A stretch of 64,000 nucleotides of DNA from Annona cherimola (lineage: Eukaryota > Streptophyta > Magnoliopsida > Magnoliales > Annonaceae). Shown one piece after another: positions 60,836 to 64,000 of the stretch; position 1 is the stretch's first letter, and every line of letters begins with the position of its first letter. The position numbers were made by a program, and so were the translations under genes. The notes beneath the pieces are model-generated. The model saw only the letters and a program-made list of their open reading frames with translations. It was not told the DNA's origin and made no database searches. The DNA lies in assembly GCA_030490835.1 (NCBI GenBank), contig CM059973.1, positions 52,270,008-52,334,007 of the forward strand, read 5' to 3'.

Positions 60836-62565
60836 TGTTGGTCCCGAGTTGATGGCCTAACCCAAGAGGGGAGGGGTGAATTGGGTTCTTTAAAATTTCT
60901 TCTGTAAACTTAAAAATCTTAATCCCTTGAAAAAGTTAATCCCCTTTTTAAGCGAATGGAGAGCAAATAAGATAAAGCAGTAAAAATAAGTAGAACACAA
61001 GATTTATAGTGGTTCGGGCAAACCTTCCCTACTCCACTCTTCCAAGCTCACACTCCGTTGTGACTTGGGTTCCACTATGTATTCCAAGAATACACTTAGA
61101 GTCACCGCTCTCTTCTAGATTCAAAGCTCTAGGGGGCATACACAACTAGAGCCACTTGCTCTCTTCTAGATTCAAAGCTCTAGGGGGCATATATATTCGC
61201 TTGCACAAGTAGGTGATGAGTCTCACTCCAATCACACCCTACTTTGCATACACTTGATCTTAGCTACTCAAGCTAAATCAAGATTTATACAACCAAATAA
61301 AGAAATGAATAAAAACTACACTTTACAGATTTGTGTAGGCAGTTTTGAGCTCGAGGAAGAAATCAGTAATAGCTTGAATGATGATTGTTGAAGCAACTTG
61401 CAGTTTGAAGCTCTTTCTTCCTTTGAAACACTCAAATATGGAGAAAAGATATTTGAAAGTCTTTCTTGCACTTCTTTTCTTTCTTTGATCTTTAGAGTAG
61501 TGTCTCTTTTTTTTTTCTCACGTTCATTTGAATGTCCTTTTATAGATTGAGGAAAATATGAACGTTGTAGAAGTAGTTGGCGTGCAATAAATGAACTTCA
61601 ACGTTCGAAAATTTGACCGTTATACCCAAGTCGAAGATGGAGTCGACTTGGCTTGCGACTTGGTAACCCAAGTCGCATCTGGAGTCGACTTCGTCTGCGA
61701 CTCCAGTTCCTCCAATATCCCAAGTCTGAGTTTTAGTCGACTTGGTTTCAGACTTCGACTCAAGTCGAATCTGAAGTCGACTTAGCCTGCGACTTGGCTC
61801 GGGTTTTGCTGAAGCTGCTTTGTTCTTCAAGATTCGGCTTGATCCTTGCAAAGCTTTTGAGCTGTTAGAGTCCTTGCATGATATATGCTTGTTCCTCGCT
61901 TAGTCTTGGACTCACTTGGTCTCCATAACTTGGGTGTTGCCTTATTTGAATAAGCTTGAACATTTGCCTTGGCTTGATAGACTTGATTTGAACATTGAAT
62001 ATGAATCTTAGCTTTGATCTTCAAGAATCTTAATTTGTTTCTTTGTGAATGAACTTTTCATTTCATTTGGGTTTGAAAAAGTTCAGTATGATCCTTGGAC
62101 TAAACTTGAAACTTCAATCTTCAAGTCTAAAATCCTCAAGTCGAAGTTGGAGTCGACCTTGTCTGCGACTTGACCCAAGTCGCACCTGGAGTCGACTTCG
62201 TTTGCGACTTGGGCAGCTTCGTGCCCCCAAAATCAACCCTGGACATTTTCTTTTGTTTGAAGTCGATGCTGGAGTCGACTTCGTCTGCGACTTGACTTCC
62301 CAAGTCGCAAGTGGAGTCGACTTGACCTGCGACTTCACCTGTTGCGCTTTTGGGATTCATTCTTAAGTCGATATTTGAGTCGACTTTGGGATCGACTTCA
62401 CCCAAGTCGAAGTCCAAGTCGACTTGAAGATCGACTTGACCTCTTTGCTTTCCTTAAACATTTATCAAACCCATTAGTACCTTTTATATACTCAAATTAG
62501 TTCTTGTTAATCATCGAAACTCAAGATTTGGTCAATTTTTATTGTTTTAAACATTGTTTCCAACA
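60836..62565 (-). repeat. Element H 3' LTR
   Basis: 1730 bp, TGTTGGTCCC to GTTTCCAACA. GTCGAC modules at about 61625-61800 and 62135-62440, TATA (minus TATAAAAGG, 61536-61544), tandem 51-bp units near 61107 and 61158. The layout mirrors the plus-strand LTRs. No gene. Confidence 0.87.
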
Positions 62566-62890
62566 ATCTCCCCCTTTTTGATGATTGACAAAACTTCATT
62601 TGAGTTGATACCTTTCAAGCATTAATCATGTTCATATGTCTTTTTGAAAAACAGAGCATTTGTCATATAGGTCAGAGCTTTTTGAAATTTCAACTATTAT
62701 ATCATTTTGGCATATTGGATTTCAAGCAAATCATTTTCAAGCAAAACATATTAAGCAAACATAACATTCATCAATAGCATATATATGTATCAAGTTTCAT
62801 GCAACACAAAAAAAATGAAACCTAGATACAAAACTACCCAACCCAAAAGAAAGTTTTACTCAACTCACCTATTCTATCTCCCCCTTTTTG
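62566..62890 (-). other. Element H polypurine tracts and short non-coding gap
   Basis: The minus strand has CAAAAAGGGGGAGAT directly at the LTR (62566-62580) and GACAAAAAGGGGGAGAT at 62876-62892, the same doublet seen at 11483 and 11687. Between them is ~290 bp of AT-rich DNA without ORF. Confidence 0.8.
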
Positions 62891-64000
62891 TCAAACTATC
62901 AAAAATCGATCAACTTTTAATGATTTTGTGAATTGAAATTGAGAGATCGGATATAAGATTGGTTTGATGGGACGATTTTGGGCAGATGAGTAGATGGAGA
63001 TATCATGATCGGGAGATGCTGCTTTATGAACTGAACCCGATTCGTATGGATCGAGTTCGGGCATAGGCCTCTTCTTGTGACGTCCGGAGGCGAGGTGATA
63101 TTTGATGGTACGCAGTTCCCGATCCATGTGATCTTGTCGGGAATGCATATCAGTGATAGCATTCAGCACACCGGTCACTAGGCTAGTCATCCTATCTTCT
63201 TGCTGACCCATAGCTTCCAAGATCTCGTTTTTGAGGTTTTGAAGTGCAGCCATTTGATCTGAAGTAGGCGGCACGCGTTCGGGTGCAACGGATCCTTGAG
63301 GAGAATGTGATCCGTGTGATAGAGGAGATGCAGGCCGTTCAGGCGATGCCTCGGGAGCTTGCTCCCCCTCAGCTTGTGCATTGTCCTCTTGTTCTCGGAC
63401 TGGCTCGCCAAGCTTCTCTCGGATGCGATCATCCCTAAACTGCTCCAAATTGATTTTCATGCGTTGGAGCAAAGCCTTGTTGATAGCGTTGGTCGTCTTG
63501 GGGACTTCAAATGGTTCCCCATCAATGTCGAGCTCAACCCGCTCAAAAATCTTGGTGATCCAAGATCCATAAGGTAACACGCCTCTCGGATTGTCTTTCC
63601 TGGATGCTAAGGCTTCTAGGAATAGTCTGGGAAGACTGATCTTGACTTTGTTCACTAATTTCCACAAGATCATTGCTTCTTGTGGATTCAATTGATTCCT
63701 TCCGCCTCCTTTTGGCAAAATACAGTGGGCGATTAATAGACGGATAACCCTGAGTCTGGGAGAAAGATCCATGTAATGTAGGAATTTGGTGCCTGCATGG
63801 TACTTGTTGCTTTTGGTTAACTCATTGTAGATCTTGTCCATAGTCAGATCCTTGGGAAGCCTCTCTTCATCAAAAGGTACTTGAAGAATATTTCCAATTC
63901 TTCTCAAGGCTTCATCTTGATCTGGATAGTTGTTACTCCCAAAATTTATTTCAGTGCCTTTGACATAAGTGCAAAACTTGGTGTTGTCCCATAAATAATA
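62891..64000 (-). CDS. Env-like / plant-transposon-domain ORF, N terminus outside window
   Basis: The minus-strand frame is open from the stop TGA (62891-62893) to the right edge, about 369 codons, so the internal Met at 63907 is probably not the start. Early text (FCTYVKGTEINFG, RRIGNILQVPFDEERLP) and LSPRLRVIRLLIAHCILPKGG followed by LPYGSWITKIFERVELDIDG resemble the region called 'putative plant transposon protein' or env-like in Sireviruses. A Pro/Glu-rich linker and a C-terminal coiled-coil-like stretch (LKNEILEAMGQQEDRMTSL) follow. No transmembrane segment is evident in the visible part. Function is unknown. The stop codon overlaps a polypurine tract. Confidence 0.6.
   Translation of the reverse strand, partial: YYLWDNTKFCTYVKGTEINFGSNNYPDQDEALRRIGNILQVPFDEERLPKDLTMDKIYNELTKSNKYHAGTKFLHYMDLSPRLRVIRLLIAHCILPKGGGRNQLNPQEAMILWKLVNKVKISLPRLFLEALASRKDNPRGVLPYGSWITKIFERVELDIDGEPFEVPKTTNAINKALLQRMKINLEQFRDDRIREKLGEPVREQEDNAQAEGEQAPEASPERPASPLSHGSHSPQGSVAPERVPPTSDQMAALQNLKNEILEAMGQQEDRMTSLVTGVLNAITDMHSRQDHMDRELRTIKYHLASGRHKKRPMPELDPYESGSVHKAASPDHDISIYSSAQNRPIKPILYPISQFQFTKSLKVDRFLIV

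Larger units (their letters stand above)
60836..64000 (-). mobile_element. Element H: Sirevirus-type element, 3' end, continues right
   Basis: LTR (60836-62565) with Sirevirus termini in reverse orientation, polypurine tracts (62566-62580; 62876-62893) and an env-like ORF open to the window edge. Candidate left target bases are ATTAA (60831-60835); the partner lies outside. Whether gag and pol exist further right cannot be seen. Confidence 0.82.

Overview
This window is intergenic DNA of a flowering plant, made almost entirely of nested LTR retrotransposons. Evidence for a plant is the set of lineages (chromodomain Ty3/gypsy of Tekay/Del type, Athila/Tat-type gypsy, Sirevirus-type Ty1/copia), primer-binding sites matching plant initiator tRNA-Met and tRNA-Asp, AT-rich composition and a small MITE. 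I see no host protein gene, rRNA, tRNA or CRISPR array. The species cannot be named from the sequence.

Layout, left to right. (1) 1-15926: a decayed Tekay-type element, 'Tekay-A' (+ strand; gag/protease 871-1455, RT/RNase H 3194-4533, RNase H/integrase/chromodomain 13320-15027, truncated 3' LTR 15065-15926). It is interrupted by a minus-strand Sirevirus LTR (1-870), a solo Sirevirus LTR (1456-3188) and a complete but mutated Sirevirus (4534-13314, TSD GTGCG) that itself holds a 292-bp MITE (7372-7663). (2) 15927-25759: 'Tekay-C' (- strand), sitting in the 3' LTR of Tekay-A, with a solo LTR (16485-19412, TSD GCTAT) inside its own 3' LTR. (3) 25760-39577: pol-less 'Tekay-B' (- strand), arranged LTR-internal-LTR-internal and interrupted by a 5.6-kb solo LTR (29528-35083, TSD CATAG). 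(4) 39578-51120: Athila-1 pol plus 3' end, interrupted by Athila-2, which keeps gag/protease but no RT or integrase. (5) 51121-60835: a Tekay LTR split by 'element F' (51677-59109), a young non-autonomous Athila-like element with near-identical LTRs and one intact 565-codon ORF. (6) 60836-64000: a minus-strand Sirevirus-type element (LTR, repeated polypurine tracts, open env-like ORF) running off the right edge.

Almost all coding regions carry stops or frameshifts and are pseudogenes. Only the F-element ORF and the truncated ORF at the right edge are open. The most interesting content is non-coding: a dense run of short hairpins with differing stems in the transcribed leader of a Tekay LTR, a hairpin with compensatory stem changes after the last ORF of three Athila-type elements, TATA boxes embedded in palindromes, eight G-boxes upstream of one Athila TATA box, and GTCGAC palindrome arrays in Sirevirus LTRs. 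Several elements look like parasites that kept gag (or an unrelated ORF) and the cis signals but lost the enzymes, so they would depend on relatives for reverse transcription and integration.
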